Assembly (NCBI GenBank): GCA_964609975.1
Contig: CAZSTR010000026.1
Span: forward strand, 1-21,887
Direction: 5' to 3'
Origin: UBA5905 sp964609975
GTDB lineage: Bacteria; Bacillota; Clostridia; Oscillospirales; Acutalibacteraceae
DNA: 21,887 nt
In this document: positions 1-7,030 of the stretch, piece after piece
Layout of the letters: every line of letters begins with the position of its first letter
Numbering within the stretch: position 1 is the first letter of the stretch
Translations under genes and position numbers: made by a program
Notes under the pieces: model-generated
Told to the model about the DNA's origin: nothing
The model's database searches: none
What the model saw: only the letters and a program-made list of their open reading frames with translations

Positions 1-20
1 TCGGCGGAATGGAGACAAAA

Positions 21-1745
21 ATGGAAAACGGACGGCTATATGCCCGAACAGAGAGCGGGCGAAAAATTGCATTTTCGGTCACGCGGGTGAAAAACAGCCT
101 TTTTCTGCGTCTGCCGAAGGAGGAGCTGACCGGCTGTCGCCAGCTCCGCGCTCTGCCGGAGCTGGCGCAGGCCACGGTCGGAGAGGAGGGCTATTGGATT
201 TTGCCTCGGCGCACCAGCTTTTCGGCGGATGTGCAGACCTTTTTCCGGCCGCGGGAGGATTTGACCTTTCTTTATCGGGAGCCGCTCATGTCCTGCTATG
301 GTGTGAAAACGCCGGCGGTGACCTGCCTTGTGCGGGTGGAGCGGAGCTATAACTATGCCTTTGAGGCGGTGGTGAAGGATGGGGTCTATTCGCTGGCAGT
401 GTTATACGATTTCACGCGGGATGAGGAAGCGAAAAAGGACATCTGTCTGGAAATCATCGAGCTGCCGGCGACGGCGGATTATAACGACATGGCCACGGTG
501 GAGCGGGAGCTTCGTTTGCAGCGGGGCGAGATTGTGTCCCTGGCGGAAAAGTGCAGGTGTCCGGCGGCGGAATATGCGCGAAAATATCCCATGGTGCGGA
601 TTCGCATGGGCTGGAAGCCGGTGCCACCGCCGGTGCTGTATCAGACGGAGCAGACAGAGCCGGAGATGTTCACCGCCTGCGATTTCGCCCGCGTGCGGGC
701 CATCGCGGACGAGATGAAGCGTCAGGGGGTTAAGGGTGCGGAACTTCAGCTGGTGGGCTGGAACCGCAGCGGCCATGACGGCCGCTGGCCTCAGATGTTT
801 CCGGCAGATCCCCGTCTTGGCGGAAACAAAGGGCTGCAGGAAACGGTGGACTATGTGAAAAAATTGGGCTATCGCATTTCGACCCATACAAATTTGTTGG
901 ATGCCTATACCATCGCCGACACCTTTACCCCGGAGGACATCACCGTCACCCGTGGCGGCGATTTGCAAAAATTCGGGCAGTGGGGCGGTGGTCTCAGCCA
1001 TCGTGTGTGCCCGGTGCGCCAACTGGCGAACGCCCATCGGGATTTACCGGAGCTGGCCGCTTATGGGGAGGATGGCCTGCACTATATTGATGTGACCTCC
1101 ATCGTCATCCCGGATATTTGTCATTCGCCCGCCCATCCCTCGGACATGGAAAACGGCATTTTGTACGCCCAAAAGCTGGAGGAATATACGCGGGGGCTTT
1201 TTGGCGGCTTTTCCTCCGAGGGTGGGATGGATTTTGCCCTGCGGGATTTGGATTTTGCGCTGTATCTTTGCTTCGGCGACGGCTTCAACACGCAGGGCGT
1301 CCCGGTGGCGGATCGGCTGTTGCCCTTCTATGAGCTGACCTATCACGGAACGGTGTTGTATAACCCCTGCAGTCAGACGGTGAACTATTCCCTCAAGGAT
1401 CCGCGGACGCGTCTGCTTCTGTATATGCGTGGCGGCAAGCCGGCCATGTATTATTATTCGAAGTTTCTGACCAATGAAGAAGGAAACTGGATGGGGATGA
1501 CCGACCTTGTTTGCGACACGGAGGAGTCTCTGCGGGAAAGCGTGGCGGCGGTTCGCCGGGCGGCGGAGGAATATGCCGCCTTTGCTGACCGCCAGCTGGT
1601 GTATATGCGTCGCTATGACATTTTGGATAACGGCTTGCACATCGCTACCTACGCGGACGGCGTGCGGATGGTGGGGAATTTCACCGACGCGCCGGTTTCC
1701 TTCGAGGGGCAGACGGTTCCGGCCTTGGATTTCATTTTGATGTGA
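21..1745 (+). CDS. Glycoside-hydrolase-like TIM-barrel protein (DUF5696-like)
   Basis: A 574-residue protein with no signal peptide or membrane segment, so probably cytoplasmic. The N-terminal ~200 residues look like a beta-rich domain. From about residue 215 the pattern fits a TIM barrel of a glycoside-hydrolase-like clan: GAELQLVGWN, then HYIDVTS with Asp357 and SSEGGMDF with Glu400, which are candidate acid residues. It most resembles DUF5696-type proteins of Clostridia and Paenibacillus, from memory of the family and not a search. The substrate is unknown. The frame also has an ATG at 9, but the ATG at 21 is preferred because GGAG at 11-14 sits six bases before it. The stop lies just before the next gene, so the two are probably co-transcribed, perhaps with genes left of the window. 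The enzymatic role is inferred; the family call is moderately sure. Confidence 0.6.
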   Translation: MENGRLYARTESGRKIAFSVTRVKNSLFLRLPKEELTGCRQLRALPELAQATVGEEGYWILPRRTSFSADVQTFFRPREDLTFLYREPLMSCYGVKTPAVTCLVRVERSYNYAFEAVVKDGVYSLAVLYDFTRDEEAKKDICLEIIELPATADYNDMATVERELRLQRGEIVSLAEKCRCPAAEYARKYPMVRIRMGWKPVPPPVLYQTEQTEPEMFTACDFARVRAIADEMKRQGVKGAELQLVGWNRSGHDGRWPQMFPADPRLGGNKGLQETVDYVKKLGYRISTHTNLLDAYTIADTFTPEDITVTRGGDLQKFGQWGGGLSHRVCPVRQLANAHRDLPELAAYGEDGLHYIDVTSIVIPDICHSPAHPSDMENGILYAQKLEEYTRGLFGGFSSEGGMDFALRDLDFALYLCFGDGFNTQGVPVADRLLPFYELTYHGTVLYNPCSQTVNYSLKDPRTRLLLYMRGGKPAMYYYSKFLTNEEGNWMGMTDLVCDTEESLRESVAAVRRAAEEYAAFADRQLVYMRRYDILDNGLHIATYADGVRMVGNFTDAPVSFEGQTVPALDFILM

Positions 1746-1762
1746 TAAGGGAGAGAAAAGCA

Positions 1763-2320
1763 GTGAATGTGGATGCGAGTGTTTTGCGGCTTTGCGGCGA
1801 GATTGTCGGCGCGGTGGCCATCGCCGAGGGCTTTTTGATTTATTTCAGCAAAACGAAGGAGCGTATGCTCATCTGTAAATTTCTGTCGGATTTTCTGTGG
1901 CTGGTAAATTTGCTGTGCCTTGGCGGCTGGACCGGGGCGCTGCTGAACGCCATCGCCATGGGACGGGAAACGGTGTTTTATCTGCGAGACCGAAAGCCGC
2001 TTTTCGCGAAACGCTTTTGGTTGTGGCTGTTTTTGGCGGTGACGCTGATTTCGCCGGCGATTTCGCTGGTGAAGGGGGAAGAGGGGCTGTTTGCGCTGTT
2101 GCCGGCCTTTGGAAGCGCCTTCGCTGTGTTCGCCTTTTATCATCGGGATCCGGCCTTCACCCGGCGGGTGGGTTTGCTGTCCCAGGTGCTGTGGCTGCTC
2201 TATGCCATCGGAATTCATAATGTTTCGTCGGCGGTTTGCAATGGGGTGCTGATTTTGTCGGCGCTTTGCGGAATGGCGCGCCAGGTGCTGGCGAACCGTC
2301 GCGAGAATACTCAACCGTGA
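1763..2320 (+). CDS. YgjV-family integral membrane protein
   Basis: About 185 residues with five to six hydrophobic segments and short charged loops. The spacing of the WLVNLLCLGGWTGALLNAI segment followed by RETVFYLRDRK matches the bacterial inner-membrane family typified by E. coli YgjV (PF10688). No biochemical function is established for that family. The frame is open from GTG 1742, which overlaps the stop of the preceding gene, but GTG 1763 is chosen because GGGAG at 1749-1753 is correctly spaced before it and homologous sequence begins there. It follows the glycoside-hydrolase-like gene with almost no gap, so the two form an operon that ends at the strong terminator at 2331-2380. Confidence 0.72.
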   Translation: MNVDASVLRLCGEIVGAVAIAEGFLIYFSKTKERMLICKFLSDFLWLVNLLCLGGWTGALLNAIAMGRETVFYLRDRKPLFAKRFWLWLFLAVTLISPAISLVKGEEGLFALLPAFGSAFAVFAFYHRDPAFTRRVGLLSQVLWLLYAIGIHNVSSAVCNGVLILSALCGMARQVLANRRENTQP

Positions 2321-2330
2321 CCGCCCACCG

Positions 2331-2380
2331 AAAAAAATCCCGGCCGAGACTTTTGCAAAAGTCTCGGCCGGGATTTTTTT
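2331..2380. terminator. Bidirectional intrinsic terminator, perfect 50-bp palindrome
   Basis: Bases 2331-2355 are the exact reverse complement of 2356-2380. The arms carry ATCCCGGCCGAGACTTTTG flanked by seven A on one side and seven T on the other, so a U-tract follows the hairpin on either strand. It lies between the convergent YgjV-like gene and the 72-residue gene and should stop transcripts from both directions. Confidence 0.93.
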
Positions 2381-2445
2381 CGTATCGCTTTCTGTGCTTT
2401 CCGGCCGTCTCTGTGTGGCGTATATCGGCAAATGAAAGCAGGGGG

Positions 2446-2664
2446 TCAGTCCAGCTTGAAGTCGGCGGCGTCGAAGGAGGACAGTGCCGGCTGGCGATAG
2501 GGAATCCGCTTGAGCGGGTCATAGCGAAAACGTCGACAACGGTGATACAGTGGGACGATTCCCCGCTTTTCGCACAGCATCACCCGTCCATCGGCGGAGC
2601 GCTTGGCACGGGTGCAATATTCGCAGGAGGGCTGGATGGAATTCCCGTATAGTTTTCGACGCAT
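2446..2664 (-). CDS. Small four-cysteine protein, function unknown
   Basis: A 72-residue basic protein with Cys14, Cys17, Cys31 and Cys43, plus His41, in the order C-x2-C-x13-C-x11-C. This suggests a small zinc-binding fold. I do not recognise a named family, though short proteins opening with MRRKLYGNS are familiar to me from Oscillospiraceae genomes as hypothetical proteins. The ATG at 2664 is supported by an AGAGGAGG ribosome binding site (reverse complement of 2671-2678) six bases away. It lies 40 bases downstream of ylbJ on the same strand and ends facing the bidirectional terminator. A candidate promoter overlaps the ylbJ stop codon, so it may be expressed independently of sporulation. 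Existence as a gene is well supported by the ribosome binding site and the terminator; function is open. Confidence 0.75.
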   Translation of the reverse strand: MRRKLYGNSIQPSCEYCTRAKRSADGRVMLCEKRGIVPLYHRCRRFRYDPLKRIPYRQPALSSFDAADFKLD

Positions 2665-2703
2665 AAGCGACCTCCTCTAAGGCTTTTTTGTGTAGATAAA
2701 CAC

Positions 2704-2732
2704 ACTATAGCACATCCGGCGGAATTTTTCCA
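2704..2732 (-). promoter_or_regulatory. Candidate extended -10 promoter for the four-cysteine protein gene
   Basis: On the minus strand, TGCTATAGT (TG-n plus -10 TATAGT, reverse complement of 2704-2709) follows a -35 candidate TGGAAA (2727-2732) with 17 bases between. Four of six -35 positions match consensus. The -10 overlaps the stop codon of ylbJ and sits about 40 bases ahead of the start codon. It is moderate evidence only. Confidence 0.4.
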
Positions 2733-3820
2733 GTCTTTTTTGGAGAAAAGACCAGCATCGCCAAAAAAGTGAAGCCCAACAGCGCCAAAGAGGCGGTTTC
2801 GTTGACGGAAAATGGGAGCGCGTGATCCCCGGCGGCCATGGCCGAAAGGGACGCGCGGTCACCGGGGATGATGGCGAACAGCAGCATCGACAGCCCGCCG
2901 CTCAACGCCCCATGCAGCAGCCGGGCGAGAAAAAAGCCCCGGTCGGGGGAAAGGGCGCCTCGCAGGCTCGCCCAAATTTGCCCTTGCACAGACAGGCCGC
3001 CCCAGCTCAAGCACAGGCTCAGCCAAAGGGGTGTCAGCGGCTCCTGTCCGGCCAGCGCCATACAGCCACAGCTGACCTCCGTCAGCGCGGGAAAGAATTT
3101 CGAAAACCCGGCGGCGGGAATTCCGATGGCCTGGGCCAGTCGGGACAGTCCGACGCTTTCCACCAGTGAGAGCACGGCTGTCGCCAACAGCACGAAGCCG
3201 CACATGTTCAATAGATTTTGGCAGGTGTCTCCCACCACCTGGGCGGCGGAGCGGGCAGGAAGACCGGTGGCGGAGACGGTCTTGGTTTTTCGGCGGTGTC
3301 CCTGGCCGAGAGTGATGCCCATGGCCAGAGAGACGAGGGCATGGGCGAAAAACAGAAGCCAGCCGGCGCGCATATTTCCGAGGAGACCGGCGCCGACAGT
3401 GCTGACGATGAAGCCGGGGCCGGCATTGACACAAAAGCGGGTCATGCGGCGCGCCTGGGCGGGGGTGATGGCACCCCGGCGCAAAAGGCTGCCGATGGCG
3501 ACGGCGCCGGCGGGATAGCCGCCGCACAGACTCAACAAAATCGCCGGCCCACAGCAGCCGGGCAGACCGAACAGCCACTGTGTGGCTTTTTCCAGCGCTT
3601 TTCCGGGATGGCGGCACAGGGGCGATTCGGTTAAAAAGCCGGCCAAAACCATGAAGGGATACAGCGTTGGGACAATTACTCGTCCGCAAATGGACAGCCC
3701 CCGCTGGACGCCGGCGGCCAGCGCCTGCGGCCGCCACAGGAAAAGCCCGACGGCGAGAAGCAGAAAAGCGGTGAAGACTCCGTCATATAGCTGTTGCTTT
3801 TTCAGGGTGTGTATGAACAT
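2705..3820 (-). CDS. ylbJ: YlbJ-like sporulation integral membrane protein
   Basis: A 371-residue polytopic membrane protein with about eight to ten hydrophobic segments. The segment LSLCGGYPAGAVAIGSLLRRG followed by RRMTRFCVNAGPGFI matches the nucleoside-recognition (Gate) domain of sporulation protein YlbJ, which in Bacillus is made in the mother cell under sigma-E and is needed for heat-resistant spores. The reading frame is open for 125 codons upstream of 3820, but that part is proline- and arginine-rich and antisense to yqfC. ATG 3820 is chosen because homology, a basic N terminus before the first membrane span and an AAAGGGG ribosome binding site begin there. It is divergent from yqfC-yqfD, also sporulation genes, and a sigma-E-like promoter is visible upstream. 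A relative of the SpmA/SpmB Gate proteins is the main alternative. Confidence 0.82.
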   Translation of the reverse strand: MFIHTLKKQQLYDGVFTAFLLLAVGLFLWRPQALAAGVQRGLSICGRVIVPTLYPFMVLAGFLTESPLCRHPGKALEKATQWLFGLPGCCGPAILLSLCGGYPAGAVAIGSLLRRGAITPAQARRMTRFCVNAGPGFIVSTVGAGLLGNMRAGWLLFFAHALVSLAMGITLGQGHRRKTKTVSATGLPARSAAQVVGDTCQNLLNMCGFVLLATAVLSLVESVGLSRLAQAIGIPAAGFSKFFPALTEVSCGCMALAGQEPLTPLWLSLCLSWGGLSVQGQIWASLRGALSPDRGFFLARLLHGALSGGLSMLLFAIIPGDRASLSAMAAGDHALPFSVNETASLALLGFTFLAMLVFSPKKTGKIPPDVL

Positions 3821-3842
3821 GGTTGTCCGCCCCTTTCGGTTC

Positions 3843-3871
3843 AGTTTATGCAAAAGGGGGCGCATATATGC
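3843..3871 (-). promoter_or_regulatory. Candidate sigma-E promoter of ylbJ
   Basis: On the minus strand, GCATATA (reverse complement of 3865-3871) and CATAAACT (reverse complement of 3843-3850) are separated by 14 bases. The known Bacillus sigma-E consensus is KMATATT, 14-15 bases, CATACAHT. The match is 6 of 7 and 7 of 8. The start codon follows about 22 bases downstream. Confidence 0.65.
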
Positions 3872-3891
3872 CCACTTGCTCCGCATAAGGA
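3862..3891 (+). promoter_or_regulatory. Candidate sporulation promoter of yqfC-yqfD
   Basis: GCATATA at 3862-3868, 15 bases, then CATAAGGA at 3884-3891. The -35 matches the sigma-E consensus at 6 of 7 positions but the -10 only in its CATA half. Read as a sigma-G promoter (GCATA, 17 bases, CATAAGG) the match is also partial. It shares the palindrome GCATATATGC (3862-3871) with the divergent ylbJ promoter. The yqfC ribosome binding site AAGGGGG lies at 3904-3910. Confidence 0.4.
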
Positions 3892-3918
3892 TAAAAGCGA
3901 GCGAAGGGGGATGAAGGG

Positions 3919-4191
3919 ATGGGGCAGGGACGGCGCTTAGGGCCGCGACTGGAGCGGGCGATGGATTTGCCCGGCGGCACATTAGCCGGAGCTTCGATTT
4001 TGGAAATCGAGGGGAACCGGCGGCTGGTGGTTGGCGGCTGTCGGGGAATTTTGGAATATACGGATGATTGCATCGGTCTGCGCGTGCCGGAGGGGCGGCT
4101 GAGCGTTTATGGAAGCGGGCTGGAAATGGGCTGTCTGACGGAGGACGGGGCGACGATTTCCGGCATTTTACAGCGCATCGAGTTTTCGTGA
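3919..4191 (+). CDS. yqfC: Sporulation protein YqfC (YabP/YqfC family)
   Basis: A 90-residue soluble protein of the YabP/YqfC family. Family-typical features are a central ILEIEGNRRLVVGGCRGILEY beta-rich stretch and a GLEMGCLTEDGATISG segment ending in a short strand. Length is usual for YqfC. In Bacillus it is produced in the mother cell under sigma-E and is encoded directly upstream of yqfD, as here, with 18 bases between stop and start. The start at ATG 3919 is set by AAGGGGG at 3904-3910, eight bases upstream. The ATG at 3911 is in another frame. The exact molecular role of YqfC is not known. Confidence 0.88.
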   Translation: MGQGRRLGPRLERAMDLPGGTLAGASILEIEGNRRLVVGGCRGILEYTDDCIGLRVPEGRLSVYGSGLEMGCLTEDGATISGILQRIEFS

Positions 4192-4209
4192 GCAAGGAGG
4201 CGAAAAGGT

Positions 4210-5385
4210 ATGCTGTTGACGCCGGTTTGGCGTTGGTTTCCCGGTTGGGTGCAGGTGGAGGCGGAGGGCGGATTTCCCGCCCGACTGCTCAACGAGAGCG
4301 CCGCCGGAGGCTTGCAGCTGTGGGGCGTGCGCCGTCGGGGAGAGCAGATGCGGTTTTTTTGCTTTGCGGGGGATTATCGGCGCTTGCGCTCCCCCGCCCG
4401 GCGGGCCTTTGTGCGTCTGCGGGTGCGGCAAAAGCATGGGCTTCCCTTTTGGCTGCATCGGTATCGCCGCCGTCGGGGGCTTGCGGTGGCTTTGGCGGTT
4501 TATGGCGCGCTGTTGCTGTGGCTGTCCCCGCGCATTTGGGTGGTGGATGTGGTAGGGGCGGAGGGTGCGCTGGCGGAGCGGGTGGCGACGGTGGCGGCGG
4601 AATATGGCGTCCGCCTGGGGGCGTCTATGGATGCGCTGGAAATTAAAGATTTGGAAATTTCCGGGCTGGATCAAATTCCGGAGCTGGTTTGGATGACGGT
4701 CAACCCCAGCGGAAGTGTGGCGCGTATCGAGGTGCAAACGCGCCAGCCCACCCCCCAGGTGCTAGATTTGTCGAAGCCCTCCGATTTGGTGGCGGTGCGG
4801 GATGGGCGCATTTTGTCGATGACGGTTTTCGGCGGCGACCGCATGGTGCGGGTGGGAGAAGCGGTGTCCGCCGGGACGGTGTTGGTTTCCGGAAAGCGGG
4901 AAACGCTCCTCGGCCCCCAGCTGTATCGAAGCTATGGCCAGGTGATCGGCGAAACCCGCCGCCGCTTCACCGTCACGGTGCCCCTGGTATACACCTGCCA
5001 GCGTCCGGTGGGGGAAACGGTGGTGCGGCCAGCGCTGTTTTTCATGGGGCTGGAAATCCCGCTGTATGCCCAAACCTCCTTGGCAGAGGAAAGCTGTGTG
5101 TGCGTGGAGCGGGCGCATTTTCTGACGGCCGGCCGGTTGCGTCTGCCCTTAGGAATCACCGGGCGATATTATACGCCGCTGGCCGGCGAGCGGGCGGTGC
5201 GCACCATCGAACAAGCGGCTCAGCTGGCCGCAAAGCGGCTGGAAAACCAGCGGCGAGCGGTGCTGGGGGAAAAGGCGGTATGCGCCGAGGTGTCCCGTCG
5301 GGAATGGACAACGGAGCGGGACTATGTGCTGTGCGTGGAATACCGTTGCGAGGAAAACATCGCGGTGGAGAGACCATACGCCTGA
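4210..5385 (+). CDS. yqfD: Sporulation protein YqfD
   Basis: A 391-residue protein. The first ~90 residues form a soluble, arginine-rich N-terminal region. One membrane segment (about residues 92-110, VALAVYGALLLWLSP) is followed by a large domain with the motif PELVWMTVNPSGSVARIEV and the PSDLVAVRDGRI segment, which are typical of sporulation protein YqfD. This is a mother-cell sigma-E-controlled membrane protein of spore formation. Length agrees with the family. ATG 4210 has AAGGAGG at 4194-4200, nine bases away. It follows yqfC in the usual order. In Bacillus and many Clostridia phoH, ybeY and era follow on the same strand, as they do here, although a separate vegetative promoter lies between yqfD and phoH. 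Confidence 0.92.
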   Translation: MLLTPVWRWFPGWVQVEAEGGFPARLLNESAAGGLQLWGVRRRGEQMRFFCFAGDYRRLRSPARRAFVRLRVRQKHGLPFWLHRYRRRRGLAVALAVYGALLLWLSPRIWVVDVVGAEGALAERVATVAAEYGVRLGASMDALEIKDLEISGLDQIPELVWMTVNPSGSVARIEVQTRQPTPQVLDLSKPSDLVAVRDGRILSMTVFGGDRMVRVGEAVSAGTVLVSGKRETLLGPQLYRSYGQVIGETRRRFTVTVPLVYTCQRPVGETVVRPALFFMGLEIPLYAQTSLAEESCVCVERAHFLTAGRLRLPLGITGRYYTPLAGERAVRTIEQAAQLAAKRLENQRRAVLGEKAVCAEVSRREWTTERDYVLCVEYRCEENIAVERPYA

Positions 5386-5423
5386 TTTTTGCGGGAAAAT
5401 TCATTTGGTTGCTGGAAAAAACC

Positions 5424-5444
5424 GTAAAATTTTGTGCATTTTAC
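5424..5444. repeat. Inverted repeat immediately upstream of the phoH promoter
   Basis: GTAAAAT (5424-5430), seven-base gap, ATTTTAC (5438-5444). It ends three bases before the -35 hexamer of the phoH promoter. It is not followed by a T-run, so it is a poor terminator for yqfD and could instead be an operator. No regulator can be named from sequence. Confidence 0.35.
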
Positions 5445-5447
5445 CGG

Positions 5448-5476
5448 GTGACAAACGGCTTTTTTGGCGATATAAT
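5448..5476 (+). promoter_or_regulatory. Sigma-A promoter of the phoH-ybeY-era block
   Basis: -35 GTGACA (5448-5453), 17-base spacer, -10 TATAAT (5471-5476). This is 11 of 12 consensus positions with ideal spacing. Transcription should begin near 5483, giving a leader of roughly 30 bases before the phoH Shine-Dalgarno and start region. Confidence 0.85.
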
Positions 5477-5500
5477 ATAAAATACGAAAGTTTAAGAAAA

Positions 5501-5507
5501 AAGGAAG
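5501..5507 (+). promoter_or_regulatory. phoH Shine-Dalgarno sequence that defines a non-standard start
   Basis: AAGGAAG preceded by a run of A. The only ATG close by (5509-5511) begins one base after it and is in the wrong frame for PhoH. In the PhoH frame the codon at the right distance is ATC 5516-5518, eight bases after the G of the motif. See the phoH entry. Confidence 0.65.
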
Positions 5508-5515
5508 TATGCACC

Positions 5516-6529
5516 ATCGAGCGGAACATTCAGATAGAGCGGATAGAGGATGCGCTGGCTTTGTTCGGAAGCTATGACGCCAACATCCGGCTGATTGAAA
5601 AGGAACTGGGCGTGACGGTTCTGGCGCGGGGAACGGAGCTGAAGCTTTCCGGCGAGCCGGAGGCGGTGGAGCACGCTTCGCGGGCAATCGACGGACTGTT
5701 GACCCTCATTAAGCGCGGCGAACAGCTCAACGAGCAGAACATTCTCTATGTGCTGACGCTGGTGCGGGAGGGCGCCGAGGGTGCGCTGACCCAGCTTTCC
5801 GCAGACAGCGTCTGCATCACCGCGAAGGGAAAGCCCATCAAGGCGAAGACCGTCGGCCAAAAGGCCTATCTGGACGCGATTTCTCAAAGCACGGTGACCA
5901 TCGGCGTCGGCCCGGCCGGAACGGGAAAAACTTATCTGGCGGTGGCCATGGCCGTGCGGGCTTTCCGCGCGAAGGAGGTCAGCCGTATTCTGCTCACTCG
6001 GCCGGCGGTGGAGGCGGGCGAGCGGCTGGGCTTTTTGCCCGGCGATTTGCAAAGCAAGGTGGACCCGTATCTGCGCCCGCTGTATGATGCGCTATTCGAT
6101 ATACTAGGGGCGGAAACCTATCAGCGCTATCTGGAGCGGGGAGACATTGAAATCGCGCCCTTGGCCTATATGCGCGGTCGCACATTGGATGATAGCTTCA
6201 TCATCCTGGATGAGGCGCAGAACACCACTCCGGAGCAGATGAAAATGTTTCTCACCCGGCTGGGCTTCAATTCCCGGATGGTGGTTACCGGCGATGTGAC
6301 CCAGATTGACTTGCCGTCGGGACAGCAAAGCGGACTCAAGCAGGTTATGAAAATTCTCAAGGGGGTCGAAGGGGTTTCGGTTTGCACCTTCAGCCCGAAG
6401 GATGTGGTGCGGCATCCGCTGGTGCAGCGCATCATTGCCGCCTATGACAAGTATGAGCAACGCCGGGAGGCGGACAGCCGTCCGACGAAACCAAAATATA
6501 CAGAAAGGCAAGTGAAAAAGCATGGATAA
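5516..6529 (+). CDS. phoH: PhoH-like ATPase (start codon non-canonical or frameshifted)
   Basis: A protein of about 337 residues of the PhoH/PhoL family: RNA-associated ATPases thought to act with YbeY in ribosome and RNA metabolism. Numbered from 5516, Walker A is GPAGTGKT at 132-139, Walker B is FIILDEAQN, and the N-terminal ~80 residues form the KH-like part (LFGSYDANIRLIEKELGV). The frame stays open back to ATG 5324, but that start lies upstream of the phoH promoter and inside yqfD, so it is unlikely. Conserved sequence starts at IERNIQIERIED, where the in-frame codon is ATC 5516. The alternatives are TTG 5561 with AGAGGA upstream, which would trim the N-terminal domain, or a one-base error or shift just after ATG 5509. 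Its last eight bases overlap ybeY. The function is certain at family level; the start is not. Confidence 0.85.
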   Translation: MERNIQIERIEDALALFGSYDANIRLIEKELGVTVLARGTELKLSGEPEAVEHASRAIDGLLTLIKRGEQLNEQNILYVLTLVREGAEGALTQLSADSVCITAKGKPIKAKTVGQKAYLDAISQSTVTIGVGPAGTGKTYLAVAMAVRAFRAKEVSRILLTRPAVEAGERLGFLPGDLQSKVDPYLRPLYDALFDILGAETYQRYLERGDIEIAPLAYMRGRTLDDSFIILDEAQNTTPEQMKMFLTRLGFNSRMVVTGDVTQIDLPSGQQSGLKQVMKILKGVEGVSVCTFSPKDVVRHPLVQRIIAAYDKYEQRREADSRPTKPKYTERQVKKHG

Positions 6530-7022
6530 AATCAAGGTCAGCATCGAAAACAGACAAAAAGCAGTGAAGATTCCGACGGGAGTGCGGCTGTTGATTCGCC
6601 GTTGCTGTCATGCGGTTTTGGAAATGGAAGGCTTCGAAGGCTTCGCCGAGGTGAATGTGACCCTTGTGGACAACGACCAGATTCATGAAATCAATCTGGA
6701 ACAGCGGAACATTGATATGCCGACGGATGTGCTGTCCTTCCCCCTGGGCGAAAACGGTCAATATGATGTAAATCCGGAAAACGGCCATTTCATGCTGGGA
6801 GATGTGGTGATTTCCATGGAGCGTGCTGCCGCGCAGGCGGAGGAATATGGACATTCTCTGCAACGGGAGGTTGGCTATCTGACGGTTCATTCCATGCTGC
6901 ATTTGCTGGGCTATGACCATGTGGACGGCGGCCTGGAGGCCGTGCGGATGCGGGAAAAGGAAGAAGCGGTGATGACCTCGGTGGGTCTGCCCCGTGGCGG
7001 AAGCTATGTGATGAATGAATAA
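6522..7022 (+). CDS. ybeY: Endoribonuclease YbeY (rRNA maturation factor)
   Basis: A 166-residue metalloprotein of the YbeY/UPF0054 family, which takes part in 16S rRNA 3'-end maturation and ribosome quality control. The zinc-binding motif HSMLHLLGYDH (residues 123-133) carries the three family histidines. RNIDMPTDVLSFPL is the second family signature. The start overlaps the end of phoH by eight bases, an arrangement that implies translational coupling of these two functionally linked proteins. Length is usual for the family, and all key residues are present. Confidence 0.96.
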   Translation: MDKIKVSIENRQKAVKIPTGVRLLIRRCCHAVLEMEGFEGFAEVNVTLVDNDQIHEINLEQRNIDMPTDVLSFPLGENGQYDVNPENGHFMLGDVVISMERAAAQAEEYGHSLQREVGYLTVHSMLHLLGYDHVDGGLEAVRMREKEEAVMTSVGLPRGGSYVMNE

Positions 7023-7030
7023 ATTGCAAA

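Noticed and set aside
3821..4195. N-terminal extension of the ylbJ frame by 125 codons
   Set aside because: Proline- and arginine-rich, antisense to yqfC, crosses both sporulation promoters, and a good start with a ribosome binding site and homology exists at 3820.
4689..5480. A 263-codon alternative frame across yqfD
   Set aside because: It is in another frame of a clearly recognised YqfD, with low-complexity Gly/Ala/Arg composition and no ribosome binding site.
5324..5515. phoH starting at ATG 5324
   Set aside because: It would place the start inside yqfD and upstream of the strong phoH promoter, with no ribosome binding site and no conserved sequence before IERNIQ.
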